Below are positions 7,545 to 14,842 of a DNA stretch of 16,853 bases, piece after piece. Position 1 is the first letter of the stretch, and each line of letters opens with the position of its first letter. The notes under the pieces are model-generated. The model was not told the origin of the DNA and did no database searches. It saw only the letters and a program-made list of their open reading frames with translations. Origin of the DNA: Bacteroidales bacterium (GTDB lineage Bacteria > Bacteroidota > Bacteroidia > Bacteroidales > UBA932); the NCBI GenBank assembly GCA_023230265.1, contig JALNXR010000013.1:1-16853 (forward strand), in the 5' to 3' direction. Position numbers and translations under genes: made by a program.

Positions 7545-8624
7545 TCAGATAGAAGCAGCTGCATCTGCATTCAGGAGAGCTTCGCAGACCATTTTGGCAG
7601 TTATTATTTTGTTTTCGTGATGTATTGGAGAGCCCTTCTCTGATGCTTTTATTGCAACTTGCATCAGCCCGTCATGATTAGTACGGGAAATTCCGAGATC
7701 TGAGAGACGGGTCGGAAGACCTACCGATTTACAAAAAGCATAGACCTGATCGATCTCCTCTTTTGGAGCTCCGGTGAGGTATAATCCGGCAAGGACTCCA
7801 AAAGCCACCTTTTCTCCGTGATAGTAGCTGTGGGTTTCGGGCAAAGCGGTAAGCCCGTTGTGAATAGAGTGTGCAGATGCAAGTCCTCCGCTTTCGAAGC
7901 CAATTCCGCTTAACAGTATATTTGCTTCAATAATGTTTTCAAGTGCTTGGCTGACAACACCTGCTGTGCAGTCTTTCTTTGCCTGGAGTGCGTTTTCCAG
8001 CAAGATAGAGTAACACAGACGGGCCAGATTCTTTCCGGCTAAAGTGGAAAGCCCCCCGCATTCATTTGTAGAAGAGGTTGAGGCGCAGGAGCGGGCTTCG
8101 AACCAGGTGGCCAATGCATCTCCGATACCTGCCACCAAAAAGCGTACCGGAGCATGAGCAATTATCTCTGAATCAACAAGAACGACTGAAGGATTAAGAC
8201 GTTGGTAGTGGACTTTTTCAAACACGCCATCCGGAGTGTAGGTAACAGCACAACCACTGCAGGGTGCATCGGTGGAGGCAATTGTCGGGACCACTATTAC
8301 CGGCAAGTCTGCCCGGTCAGCTGCAATCTTGCCTGTGTCAATCACTTTACCTCCTCCCATTGCCACAACTATTTCTGATTTATCGCTTTTTATTATCCCG
8401 GCTATGCGGCCTAACTCTTTTTCGCAGCACTCACCTCCAAATATTTCGACATGAACTCTTGATGAAAGACCAGATTGTGAGAAATTTGCAGGCAGATGTT
8501 TTGCTGCAGAGGGAGATGTGATAACCAGGGCTTTGCTTCCAAACCTGTTAATCATATTCTCCAGCTGATTTACAGCACCTCTGCCCTGAATATATTTTCC
8601 GGGGAAACATGCAATATTATTCAT
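7545..8624 (-). CDS. gldA: Glycerol dehydrogenase (iron/zinc-containing alcohol dehydrogenase family)
   Basis: A 359-residue cytoplasmic enzyme, close to the usual 365-370. It should oxidise glycerol to dihydroxyacetone with NAD+. The NAD site is seen as MGGGKVIDTGK (89-99) and the family motif as ASTDAPCSGCAVTYT (116-130). The three zinc ligands are recognisable: D169 in GIGDALATWFEA, H252 in SAHSIHNGLTA and H269 in YYHGEKVAFG. The related sn-glycerol-1-phosphate dehydrogenase is less likely, because the DAPCS and GDALATWFEA signatures are those of GldA. No dihydroxyacetone kinase or glycerol transporter gene is adjacent, so the pathway context is not visible. It is transcribed divergently from the DUF898 gene across a 125-bp AT-rich gap. 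Confidence 0.9.
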   Translation of the reverse strand: MNNIACFPGKYIQGRGAVNQLENMINRFGSKALVITSPSAAKHLPANFSQSGLSSRVHVEIFGGECCEKELGRIAGIIKSDKSEIVVAMGGGKVIDTGKIAADRADLPVIVVPTIASTDAPCSGCAVTYTPDGVFEKVHYQRLNPSVVLVDSEIIAHAPVRFLVAGIGDALATWFEARSCASTSSTNECGGLSTLAGKNLARLCYSILLENALQAKKDCTAGVVSQALENIIEANILLSGIGFESGGLASAHSIHNGLTALPETHSYYHGEKVAFGVLAGLYLTGAPKEEIDQVYAFCKSVGLPTRLSDLGISRTNHDGLMQVAIKASEKGSPIHHENKIITAKMVCEALLNADAAASI

Positions 8625-8671
8625 TACAATTTTTTTATTATCACAATAAAGTTAGTGAAGTTTTACACTGA

Positions 8672-8706
8672 TTTGAAATTTAGCTGGAATTTTTACCATA
8701 TCTTTG
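8672..8706 (+). promoter_or_regulatory. Bacteroidota-type promoter for the DUF898 gene
   Basis: TATCTTTG at 8699-8706 matches the -7 consensus TAnnTTTG. A TTTG at 8672-8675 sits 23 bp upstream as a -33 candidate. The implied start site near 8713 gives a leader of about 37 nt to ATG 8750. The region is the divergent spacer between gldA and this gene. Confidence 0.5.
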
Positions 8707-8749
8707 GTACAGTCATTAAATTATCCCTAATAAAATTAATCTAAAAGAG

Positions 8750-9736
8750 ATGAAAAACTATTTTGATTTCACTTTATCAGGCAAAAAATTTCTGCCTGTG
8801 TGGCTGGTTATTTACCTTCTGATATTTCTTCCTTATATCTTCGTTTTGAGATATTCAGTTCAAATGATGACACCTCAAATGATGACACCGGGGATGCAAA
8901 CTCTTCCGGAATTACCTGATAATATGATTTTATTTGGGTTAATCATGATTTGTATAGGTTTAGCTGCACTCGTTATAGGGTTTTTCATTTGTAAAATTTT
9001 AATTGAGAGTGTTAAATATTCAGATGCCAACCTCAAATTCAATGGCAGATTCTGGTCTTTTGTCGGGAAAATCCTGTTGGGCATACTTCTCTCTGCTGTT
9101 ACACTGGGGATTTATGCTCCCTGGTTCGCAAGAGATATACACAGGTTCTTTGTAAACGGAACATCACTCAATGACTCCGGGTTTGAATTCAAAGGTAAAG
9201 GCGGAACTCTTTTCCTGATATTTTTGCTTGGAATGTTTTTGCCGGTTATAGTCGTTTCCCTGTTGTTCGCAAGTCAACTAGCTGTGTTAGATGGGTTTAG
9301 TATCTATACGGTTTTGTTTCAGGTTTTGATGGTAATAGTGATGATTCCCGGGATTTACCTGATATACAAATGGATGATTGATATAAAGTACAAGGATTAC
9401 CAGATCAAATGGCAGACTGCACTTGTAAACTCCTCGTGTAAAATACTATTTGAACTGTTTCTTGCATTAATAACTTTGGGAATATACCTGCCACTTACAT
9501 ATCTCAAATTGTACAAATATTTTGTTGAGAGAACAGTTGCTGTTAAAGAAGGCTCAACGCTAAGCTTTGGCTATGAGCTGAATATTCCCAAAGATTTCTT
9601 TTATGTATGGGGCCAGGTTTTACTGATCATAATAACTGCCGGAATATACTATCCCTGGGCAGCCGCAAAGATCGGCCGGAGAGTTTTGTCAAAAACTTAT
9701 TTAACTCAAAGCCAGACTGAACCTCAGACAGTCTGA
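8750..9736 (+). CDS. DUF898 (YjgN-like) polytopic membrane protein
   Basis: A 328-residue inner-membrane protein with about seven hydrophobic segments. A module ending in GIYxPW-like residues recurs four times: TLGIYAPW (118-125), IPGIYLIYKW (199-208), TLGIYLPLTYLK (242-253) and TAGIYYPWAAAK (296-307). FEFKGKGGTLFLIFLL (145-160) is the other hallmark of the DUF898/YjgN family. The function of the family is unknown. A short coding duplication gives QMMTPQMMTP in the first periplasmic loop (38-47). It is followed 22 bp later by a small membrane protein and then a lipoprotein aminopeptidase, so the three probably form an envelope-related operon. Confidence 0.85.
   Translation: MKNYFDFTLSGKKFLPVWLVIYLLIFLPYIFVLRYSVQMMTPQMMTPGMQTLPELPDNMILFGLIMICIGLAALVIGFFICKILIESVKYSDANLKFNGRFWSFVGKILLGILLSAVTLGIYAPWFARDIHRFFVNGTSLNDSGFEFKGKGGTLFLIFLLGMFLPVIVVSLLFASQLAVLDGFSIYTVLFQVLMVIVMIPGIYLIYKWMIDIKYKDYQIKWQTALVNSSCKILFELFLALITLGIYLPLTYLKLYKYFVERTVAVKEGSTLSFGYELNIPKDFFYVWGQVLLIIITAGIYYPWAAAKIGRRVLSKTYLTQSQTEPQTV
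8860..8889 (+). repeat. 15-bp perfect tandem duplication inside the DUF898 gene
   Basis: TCAAATGATGACACC occurs twice in tandem (8860-8874 and 8875-8889), in frame, encoding QMMTP twice. It probably arose by slippage in a loop that tolerates length change. Confidence 0.9.
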
Positions 9737-9758
9737 CCGTATTAAATCACAATAAATT

Positions 9759-9986
9759 ATGGAATGTTGCAATGAATGTGGATTGGGTATCGGGATGATA
9801 ATCCTGTTCTCTGTGCTTGCTCTCTGGGATATTATATGGAGAGCCATAGCCCTTTGGAAATCAGCCAGAAATAACCATCTGGCCTGGTTTATCTGCTTTT
9901 TGATCTTCTCAACGATTGGAATTTTACCTATAATTTACATTCTGATTAACAGAAAAAAACCTGCAGAAAAGGAGGCTAAAGCCTGA
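9759..9986 (+). CDS. DUF5652-like small membrane protein
   Basis: A 75-residue protein with two hydrophobic segments (about residues 9-28 and 43-62) and a lysine-rich tail. The pattern ALWKSARNNHLAWFICFLIFSTIGILPIIYI fits the DUF5652 family of two-helix membrane proteins, related in layout to phospholipase D N-terminal anchors. The N-terminus has three cysteines (CCNEC). Function is unknown. It sits between the DUF898 gene and the aminopeptidase. Its end contains AAGGAGG (9969-9975), which serves as the ribosome binding site of the next gene, and its stop overlaps that gene's proposed CTG start. Confidence 0.75.
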   Translation: MECCNECGLGIGMIILFSVLALWDIIWRAIALWKSARNNHLAWFICFLIFSTIGILPIIYILINRKKPAEKEAKA

Positions 9987-11050
9987 GGAGATTACTTTTA
10001 ATAATTGCTTCCGGTCTGATAATATCTTCATGCAGTGAAGCAGCTTATCTGTCCCATCTGACAATGGGGCATCTTAAGCTAATGAATTCCCGGGTTAAAA
10101 GTGAAAGAATTATTGAAGGCAAAAGAAAGCCCTCAAATGTCTCTTTATACCCCGGCACCAAAGAGTGGGAGAGGCTGGTGCTTACGCAGCATATAAGGGA
10201 GTTTGCCTCTGCAAATCTGGCTCTGCCCCGGAATAAAAGTTACCTGGTATATGCAGATACAAAGGGCGGACATCTTCAGTGGAATCTTGTTGCCGCACCA
10301 GCCTTCTCGGTGGAACCGCTTACGTGGTGCTTCCCTTTTGCCGGGTGCGTTGTTTACAGAGGCTATTTCTCCCACGAGAAGATCATAAAGTATGCAGAAG
10401 GGCTCAGGCAGAAGGGATACGATATCCTGATATATCCGGTTACAGCCTATTCAACACTTGGCTGGTTCAATGATCCCATACTTTACAACCATTTGAAACT
10501 AGATGAGATATCCCTGGCGGGACTGATATTTCATGAACTTGCACATCAGCAACTCTACCGCAAGGGAGATTCCCGTTTTAGCGAGAGTTTTGCCGTGACG
10601 GTTGAACGTGAGGGGGTTATAAGATGGCTCAGGGCTACCGGCAGGGATTCTTTGGTGGAGGTTGCACAGAAAAGATGGCAGGAGAGGGAATTGCATAATG
10701 CTGCCATAATAGATGCACGAAAAAGACTGGCAAAGCTTTATTCGGAATTTGAGTCAGCATTTGACTTAATGGTGAGATCATCTCAGAATCCGGCAACTGA
10801 TCTGAATAAAGACCAGCATAGAGTAACGACCGGAAATCTGACAAAAGAGATGAAACTTGCTGCAAAAGATTCTCTTATGACTATATTGGCAAAAGAGCTG
10901 GGGGAAGATCCGTCAGAAATAAACAACGCCTGGTTCATTCCCTCTGCAACATATTACTCACTCCTTCCCCGTTTCAGGGAGCTTTTGGACTCTTGTGGAG
11001 GAGATCTTGAAAAATTTTACAGGGAAGCCGAAAAGGTCAGCTTCCGTTGA
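9983..11050 (+). CDS. Predicted zinc aminopeptidase lipoprotein (COG4324 type), CTG start
   Basis: The first ATG in frame (10064) would begin after the export signal. Extending upstream in the same frame gives a full lipoprotein signal, RRLLLIIASGLIISSC, with lipid-accepting Cys17. The only plausible initiator is CTG at 9983-9985, because a TAA lies in frame at 9977-9979 and no ATG, GTG or TTG lies between it and the cysteine. A very strong ribosome binding site, AAGGAGG (9969-9975), is 7 nt before that CTG. The 355-residue product has the zinc motif HELAH (184-188) followed by SESFAVTVEREG, whose first glutamate (about E201) fits the third ligand of gluzincin-like peptidases. This matches the family of predicted aminopeptidases anchored in the envelope. 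The substrate is unknown. The start overlaps the previous gene's stop (CTGA), so translation is probably coupled. Confidence 0.82.
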   Translation: MRRLLLIIASGLIISSCSEAAYLSHLTMGHLKLMNSRVKSERIIEGKRKPSNVSLYPGTKEWERLVLTQHIREFASANLALPRNKSYLVYADTKGGHLQWNLVAAPAFSVEPLTWCFPFAGCVVYRGYFSHEKIIKYAEGLRQKGYDILIYPVTAYSTLGWFNDPILYNHLKLDEISLAGLIFHELAHQQLYRKGDSRFSESFAVTVEREGVIRWLRATGRDSLVEVAQKRWQERELHNAAIIDARKRLAKLYSEFESAFDLMVRSSQNPATDLNKDQHRVTTGNLTKEMKLAAKDSLMTILAKELGEDPSEINNAWFIPSATYYSLLPRFRELLDSCGGDLEKFYREAEKVSFR

Positions 11051-11103
11051 TTTGTTCATCCATGCCTGTACAAGTTGTTGCTAAATAGTTTAAATTTGTA
11101 TCT

Positions 11104-13320
11104 ATGGATGGAAAGATTAATAAGTTCGGAACCGGTCCCGTTTTCTTCACTGCAATCTCCACTATTTTAGGAGCTGTTCTCTTTCTCAGATTTGGATTTG
11201 CTACCGGCACACTCGGTTTTGCAGGAATTCTGATAATCATTATTCTGGGACATTTGGTCACAGTGCCCACCGCTCTGGCAATATCTGAAATTGCAACAAA
11301 CAAGAGAGTAGAAGGGGGAGGAGAGTACTTTGTGATCTCCCGTTCATTTGGAATGAATATCGGTGCGACCATCGGGATTTTTCTCTTTCTATCACAGGCG
11401 ATAAGCATTGCTTTTTATGTAATCGCTTTCACTGAGACCTTTCAGTTCTTATTTGACTTTCTCAGGGATAGTTACAATCTTATACTTCCCAGGCAGGCAA
11501 TAAGCATCCCCGTTATGCTGCTGCTCTCATATCTTATTTTAAAAAAGGGGGCAAACACAGGGGTGATAACGCTTTATCTGGTTGTAGGACTGATGGCGTT
11601 ATCATTGGTAATGTTCTTTTTAGGAACTCCCGATTATGCTAATCAGCCCGGATTCGACTTTTCTCAGGTAAGCGGATTCAGGAATGCAGACCAGCTCTTC
11701 TATATTTTTGCAATTGTCTTTCCGGCCTTTACCGGTATGACAGCGGGTGTAGGATTGTCAGGCGATTTAAAAAATCCATCCAGATCGATTCCCATAGGTA
11801 CAATTGGTGCAACCTTCACAGGAATGATCATTTATATTTTTGCGGCCTACAAAATGACAATCTCTGCATCACCTGATGAACTCTTGAATAATCAGCTTAT
11901 TATGAGTGACATTGCTCTCTTTGGCAAGATTATTATTCCGATAGGGCTTGCTGCTGCAACTCTCTCCTCAGCACTTGGCTCAGTGATGGTAGCACCCAGA
12001 ACACTTCAGGCACTGGCCAATGATGAATCTGTTCCCTTTAAACGAATAAATACATGGCTCGGAAAGTCAAGGGAGAAAGATAATGAACCTGTAAATGCTT
12101 CATTGATAAGTTGTATTATCGCATTAATTTTCGTTTCAGCCGGAACAATTGACACAGTGGCAAGGATAATCTCCCTCTTCTTTATGATTACCTATGGCTC
12201 TCTCTGTATGATCTCCTTTCTTAACCATTTTGGAGCTTCTCCCTCTTATCGTCCCAAATTCAGCTCAAGATGGTATATCTCACTGGCAGGGGCAGTTACC
12301 TCAATCTGGGTGATGTTTAAGATTGATTTTTTGTACAGTCTTATTGCATTTATTATGATGGTACTGCTTTATCTGATAATCAGCAACTACCATAAAGAAC
12401 GCAATGGGGTTTCATCGATATTTGCAAATGCAATATTCCAGATTAACCGCAACCTCCAGATATATTTACAGAAGAACAAAATCATCAACACTACCGGGGA
12501 TTGGAAGCCAAGCGTAATATGTGTATCCTCTGACTCCTTTATCAGAGACAAGGCATTTAAGATTACCAAATGGATCTCCTACAAGTATGGATTCGGAACA
12601 TATCTCCACAGGATAAATGGGTATTATTCCAAAGAGACCCGGGAACAATCCAGAGAGGTCAAGAGAAAACTGATCCAGAATTACGGAAAGGGTGGGCACG
12701 TTTTTGTAGATATAATCATCAGCCCTTCATACACATCCGCTATCGCCCAGGCTATCCAGATACCAGGGATCTCCGGTATGGAGAATAATATGCTCATTTT
12801 TGAATATGACAAGGAGAGCCCAAAAGGGCTGGATGATATTCTGGATAATTTCAGATTGGTTAATGCCGGTGGGTTTGATGTATGTATGCTTGCTTCCGGC
12901 AGACGTCAGATCAACTACAAAAATGGGATTCATGTCTGGATAAAAACAACTGATGAGGAGAACTCCAACCTGATGATAATTCTGAGTTTTATTCTGCTGG
13001 GCCATCCTGACTGGAAGCATTCTGATATTAAGATATTTCTGACTGCCAAAAAATCGGAGGAGGAGAGTGTACGTACAAGAATGAATAATCTGATTGAGAA
13101 GGGCCGGCTTCCGATAACTTCCCAGAGTGTGAGGATAATTCCGGAAGAGGGGACCTTTAATAAATCTGTCGTAAATAAATATTCTGCCGATGCCGGCCTC
13201 ACAATAATCGGATTCCGGGGAGAGAGTCTTAAATACCTTGGTACGGAAATTTTTAGCGGTTATGATGACATTGGAGATATTCTCTTCGTTAATTCATACA
13301 AAACTAAGGAGATAGAGTGA
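11104..13320 (+). CDS. SLC12-type cation-chloride cotransporter (APC superfamily)
   Basis: A 738-residue protein: a membrane part with about 12 helices (residues 12-430) and a large cytoplasmic domain (about 431-738). The opening FGTGPVFFTAISTILGAVLFLRFG (8-31) matches TM1 of cation-chloride cotransporters, where the helix break lines the ion sites. FPAFTGMTAGVGLSGDLKNPSRSIPIGT (206-233) is the highly conserved TM6 region of the family (FFPxxTGIxAGxxxSGDLxxPxxSIPxGT in animals). The C-terminal domain resembles the SLC12 regulatory domain (repeated VCVSSD, VDIIISPSYT and ADAGLTIIGFRGES elements). Electroneutral K+ or Na+/K+ with Cl- transport is expected, though prokaryotic members are little studied and amino acid transport is an alternative. 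It is followed by an outer-membrane protein 3 bp later, whose ribosome binding site lies within this gene. Confidence 0.88.
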   Translation: MDGKINKFGTGPVFFTAISTILGAVLFLRFGFATGTLGFAGILIIIILGHLVTVPTALAISEIATNKRVEGGGEYFVISRSFGMNIGATIGIFLFLSQAISIAFYVIAFTETFQFLFDFLRDSYNLILPRQAISIPVMLLLSYLILKKGANTGVITLYLVVGLMALSLVMFFLGTPDYANQPGFDFSQVSGFRNADQLFYIFAIVFPAFTGMTAGVGLSGDLKNPSRSIPIGTIGATFTGMIIYIFAAYKMTISASPDELLNNQLIMSDIALFGKIIIPIGLAAATLSSALGSVMVAPRTLQALANDESVPFKRINTWLGKSREKDNEPVNASLISCIIALIFVSAGTIDTVARIISLFFMITYGSLCMISFLNHFGASPSYRPKFSSRWYISLAGAVTSIWVMFKIDFLYSLIAFIMMVLLYLIISNYHKERNGVSSIFANAIFQINRNLQIYLQKNKIINTTGDWKPSVICVSSDSFIRDKAFKITKWISYKYGFGTYLHRINGYYSKETREQSREVKRKLIQNYGKGGHVFVDIIISPSYTSAIAQAIQIPGISGMENNMLIFEYDKESPKGLDDILDNFRLVNAGGFDVCMLASGRRQINYKNGIHVWIKTTDEENSNLMIILSFILLGHPDWKHSDIKIFLTAKKSEEESVRTRMNNLIEKGRLPITSQSVRIIPEEGTFNKSVVNKYSADAGLTIIGFRGESLKYLGTEIFSGYDDIGDILFVNSYKTKEIE

Positions 13321-13323
13321 GTA

Positions 13324-13914
13324 ATGAGATCACTGTTTTTAATTTCAATTATAATCTTACTCTCAGTGGATTCCTTTGCAAAGGGAGGAGATGATCAAAA
13401 GGATAAAATCAAATATAGCGGTGGTATGCTGATACTTCAGCCAGGATATATCATCACTGAGAATAACCATCAGGAGATCAAAAATTTTAGCACAGGGATT
13501 GGTGGAATTCTAAGGTTTTACTTTAATGATATTTTCACGGCAGGTATATACGGAGGTACTCAAAGGGCTGAATACAATTCAGCAGGTTCAGAATCCTCTT
13601 ACATATCTTTAGGTTACGGAGGACCGTTTGCGGGAATCAGCAAAACAAAAGGCAGTTTCCGTTACTCGCTTTCTCTCTTTGCCGGAATGGGTTCTGTGAA
13701 AAACCTCCATATAGAAGATCAGAATGGCAACGAACTCTCGGAAGCATATCTGTATAAAAAACCCGCATTGATATTTTCTCCGCTTTTAAGCCTGGATTAT
13801 TACATCACAGGAAAACTCTCTGTGACTCTGCAGGGAGTATGCCTTAAGTCAAAATTTGACGGCAGAGCTTTTTACAATCCCGTGCTTCAGTTTGGAATTC
13901 TCTTTAACCGTTAG
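13324..13914 (+). CDS. Small outer-membrane beta-barrel protein
   Basis: A 196-residue protein with a Sec signal peptide (MRSLFLISIIILLSVDSFA, then KGGD) and an alternating pattern of strands through the mature part. It ends in YNPVLQFGILFNR, compatible with a barrel-terminating strand, although the last residue is Arg rather than the usual Phe. It is predicted to sit in the outer membrane with about eight strands; function is unknown. AAGGAGAT (13306-13313) lies 10 nt before the ATG, inside the end of the SLC12-type gene, and the stop-to-start gap is 3 bp. Translation is therefore likely coupled to the transporter, which suggests a linked envelope role. Confidence 0.75.
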   Translation: MRSLFLISIIILLSVDSFAKGGDDQKDKIKYSGGMLILQPGYIITENNHQEIKNFSTGIGGILRFYFNDIFTAGIYGGTQRAEYNSAGSESSYISLGYGGPFAGISKTKGSFRYSLSLFAGMGSVKNLHIEDQNGNELSEAYLYKKPALIFSPLLSLDYYITGKLSVTLQGVCLKSKFDGRAFYNPVLQFGILFNR

Positions 13915-13922
13915 ATTTAAAT

Positions 13923-14480
13923 ATGAAAAGCCGCGAATACTACCTTGAACTGCTTAATCAGCATATAAAAAACCCAAAGATGATTGCTCATTCCCTTGCC
14001 TCAGAAGCTGTGATGAGGAGTCTGGCACAAAGATTCGGAGAGGATCAGGAAAAATGGGGAATTGCAGGGCTGTTACACGATATTGATGTGGAACATACAG
14101 AGGGGGATTCACTTCGCCACGGACCCGCAGCACTTGACCTGCTGAAAGGCGAGGATCTGCCTGCAGAACTGCTGGATGCAATTGCAATGCATAACGAAAA
14201 AGCATCCGGAATCAAACGCTCCACCCGTTTTCAGCACGCTTTGGCTTCAGGCGAAACAATAACAGGTTTTATATTTGCAATTGCACTGGTCTATCCTGAC
14301 AAAAAAATATCTTCCGTAAAAACAAAGTCAGTGGTAAAACGGATGAAGGAGAGAATCTTTGCCGCCTCCGTCAAAAGAGAGAATATACTTGAGTGCGAAG
14401 CCATAGGTATACCCCTGGAAGAGTTTGCCTCACTGTCACTTGAAGCCTTGAGCCCTATTGAGGCAGAGCTCGGATTTTAA
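13923..14480 (+). CDS. HD/HDIG-domain phosphohydrolase-like protein
   Basis: A 185-residue cytoplasmic protein. The metal ligands of the HD superfamily are visible: H23 in MIAHSLASE, H52-D53 in GLLHDIDVEH, H66 in RHGP and H90 in IAMHNE. This is the pattern of small HDIG proteins found widely in anaerobes, which are presumed to cleave phosphate esters of nucleotides; the substrate is unknown. Residues 101-145 (ASGETITGFIFAIALVYPDKK-) continue the family's C-terminal helices. It starts 8 bp after the outer-membrane barrel and is the last gene of that run before a structured repeat region. Confidence 0.85.
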   Translation: MKSREYYLELLNQHIKNPKMIAHSLASEAVMRSLAQRFGEDQEKWGIAGLLHDIDVEHTEGDSLRHGPAALDLLKGEDLPAELLDAIAMHNEKASGIKRSTRFQHALASGETITGFIFAIALVYPDKKISSVKTKSVVKRMKERIFAASVKRENILECEAIGIPLEEFASLSLEALSPIEAELGF

Positions 14481-14575
14481 CTAAAGTTCCCCACATTAAT
14501 GGTTCGGTCGGGCCAGTATGTTCGATTGGTTCACATTCTCCGGATGAACCGCATTTTCCGGGAGTGCCTCATTGG

Positions 14576-14693
14576 TGTTAGCAAATTTTATAAAATGCAG
14601 AATATGAGGATCATATAAATTTTTCAAAAAACTATACTTTTTGAAAAATTGTCTATACGGCTCAATTACAATAGGTTGTAAAATTTGCTAACA
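14576..14693. repeat. 118-bp core with perfect 15-bp terminal inverted repeats
   Basis: The perfect 15-bp arms bound a 118-bp AT-rich segment with a strong central hairpin, the layout expected of a MITE-like element. No clear target-site duplication is seen: the flanks are ATTGG on the left and TGTGG on the right. The identity as a transposable remnant is therefore not proven. Confidence 0.45.
14618..14650. terminator. Perfect 13-bp AT-rich hairpin, possible bidirectional terminator
   Basis: AATTTTTCAAAAA and its exact inverted copy flank the loop ACTATAC. It lies between the convergent HD-domain and SDR genes, where a shared terminator would be expected. The stem is AT-rich rather than GC-rich, so termination is uncertain. 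Confidence 0.35.
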
Positions 14694-14794
14694 TGTGGCA
14701 TTTTAGGCTGAAATCCATAACTATTTATGTGGGAAACTTTTGCATGTGGCACTTCTCGGGAGAAGTACACATCCATTTATATGGGGAACTTTAG
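14692..14794 (+). repeat. Two imperfect 51-52 bp direct repeats
   Basis: Both units begin CATGTGGCA (14692-14700 and 14743-14751), carry a different short hairpin in the middle and end with ATTTATRTGGGRAACTTT (14723-14740 and 14775-14792). The hairpin in the second unit is perfect (ACTTCTC, GG, GAGAAGT). The left outer arm at 14481-14502 is a third, inverted copy of the unit's end. Confidence 0.6.
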
Positions 14795-14807
14795 ATTATA
14801 ATCTAAA
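14790..14807. promoter_or_regulatory. 18-bp perfect palindrome
   Basis: TTTAGATTATAATCTAAA is fully self-complementary with no loop. It overlaps the end of the outer repeat arm and lies about 36 bp past the stop of the SDR gene. It may be a protein-binding dyad or a junction product of the repeat; nothing ties it to a regulator. Confidence 0.3.
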
Positions 14808-14842
14808 ATTATCATTATGACAGTGACCCAGTATCGATTTTT

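Larger units (their letters stand above)
14481..14794. repeat. Nested, nearly coaxial inverted repeats between convergent genes (MITE-like or structured element)
   Basis: This non-coding stretch starts right after the HD-domain gene's stop. Outer arms of 22 bp (14481-14502 and 14773-14794) are inverted copies with 20 of 22 positions matching; both contain GGGGAACTTTAG when read outward to the right. Middle arms of 15 bp (14576-14590 and 14679-14693, TGTTAGCAAATTTTA) are perfect. Inner arms of 13 bp (14618-14630 and 14638-14650) are perfect around a 7-nt loop. The three pairs share nearly the same centre (about 14634, 14635 and 14638). The whole could fold as one long hairpin or cruciform. No ORF or transposase is present. 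A non-autonomous mobile element or a structured bidirectional terminator is possible. Confidence 0.7.

Noticed and set aside
11091..11098. TAAATTTG as a -7 promoter element of the SLC12-type gene
   Set aside because: It matches TAnnTTTG but would place the transcription start at about the ATG itself, with no -33 element at proper spacing.
14576..14693. Integron attC site
   Set aside because: The arms end in GTTAGC/GCTAAC, but the core-site consensus on both sides is not met and no integrase or cassette is present.
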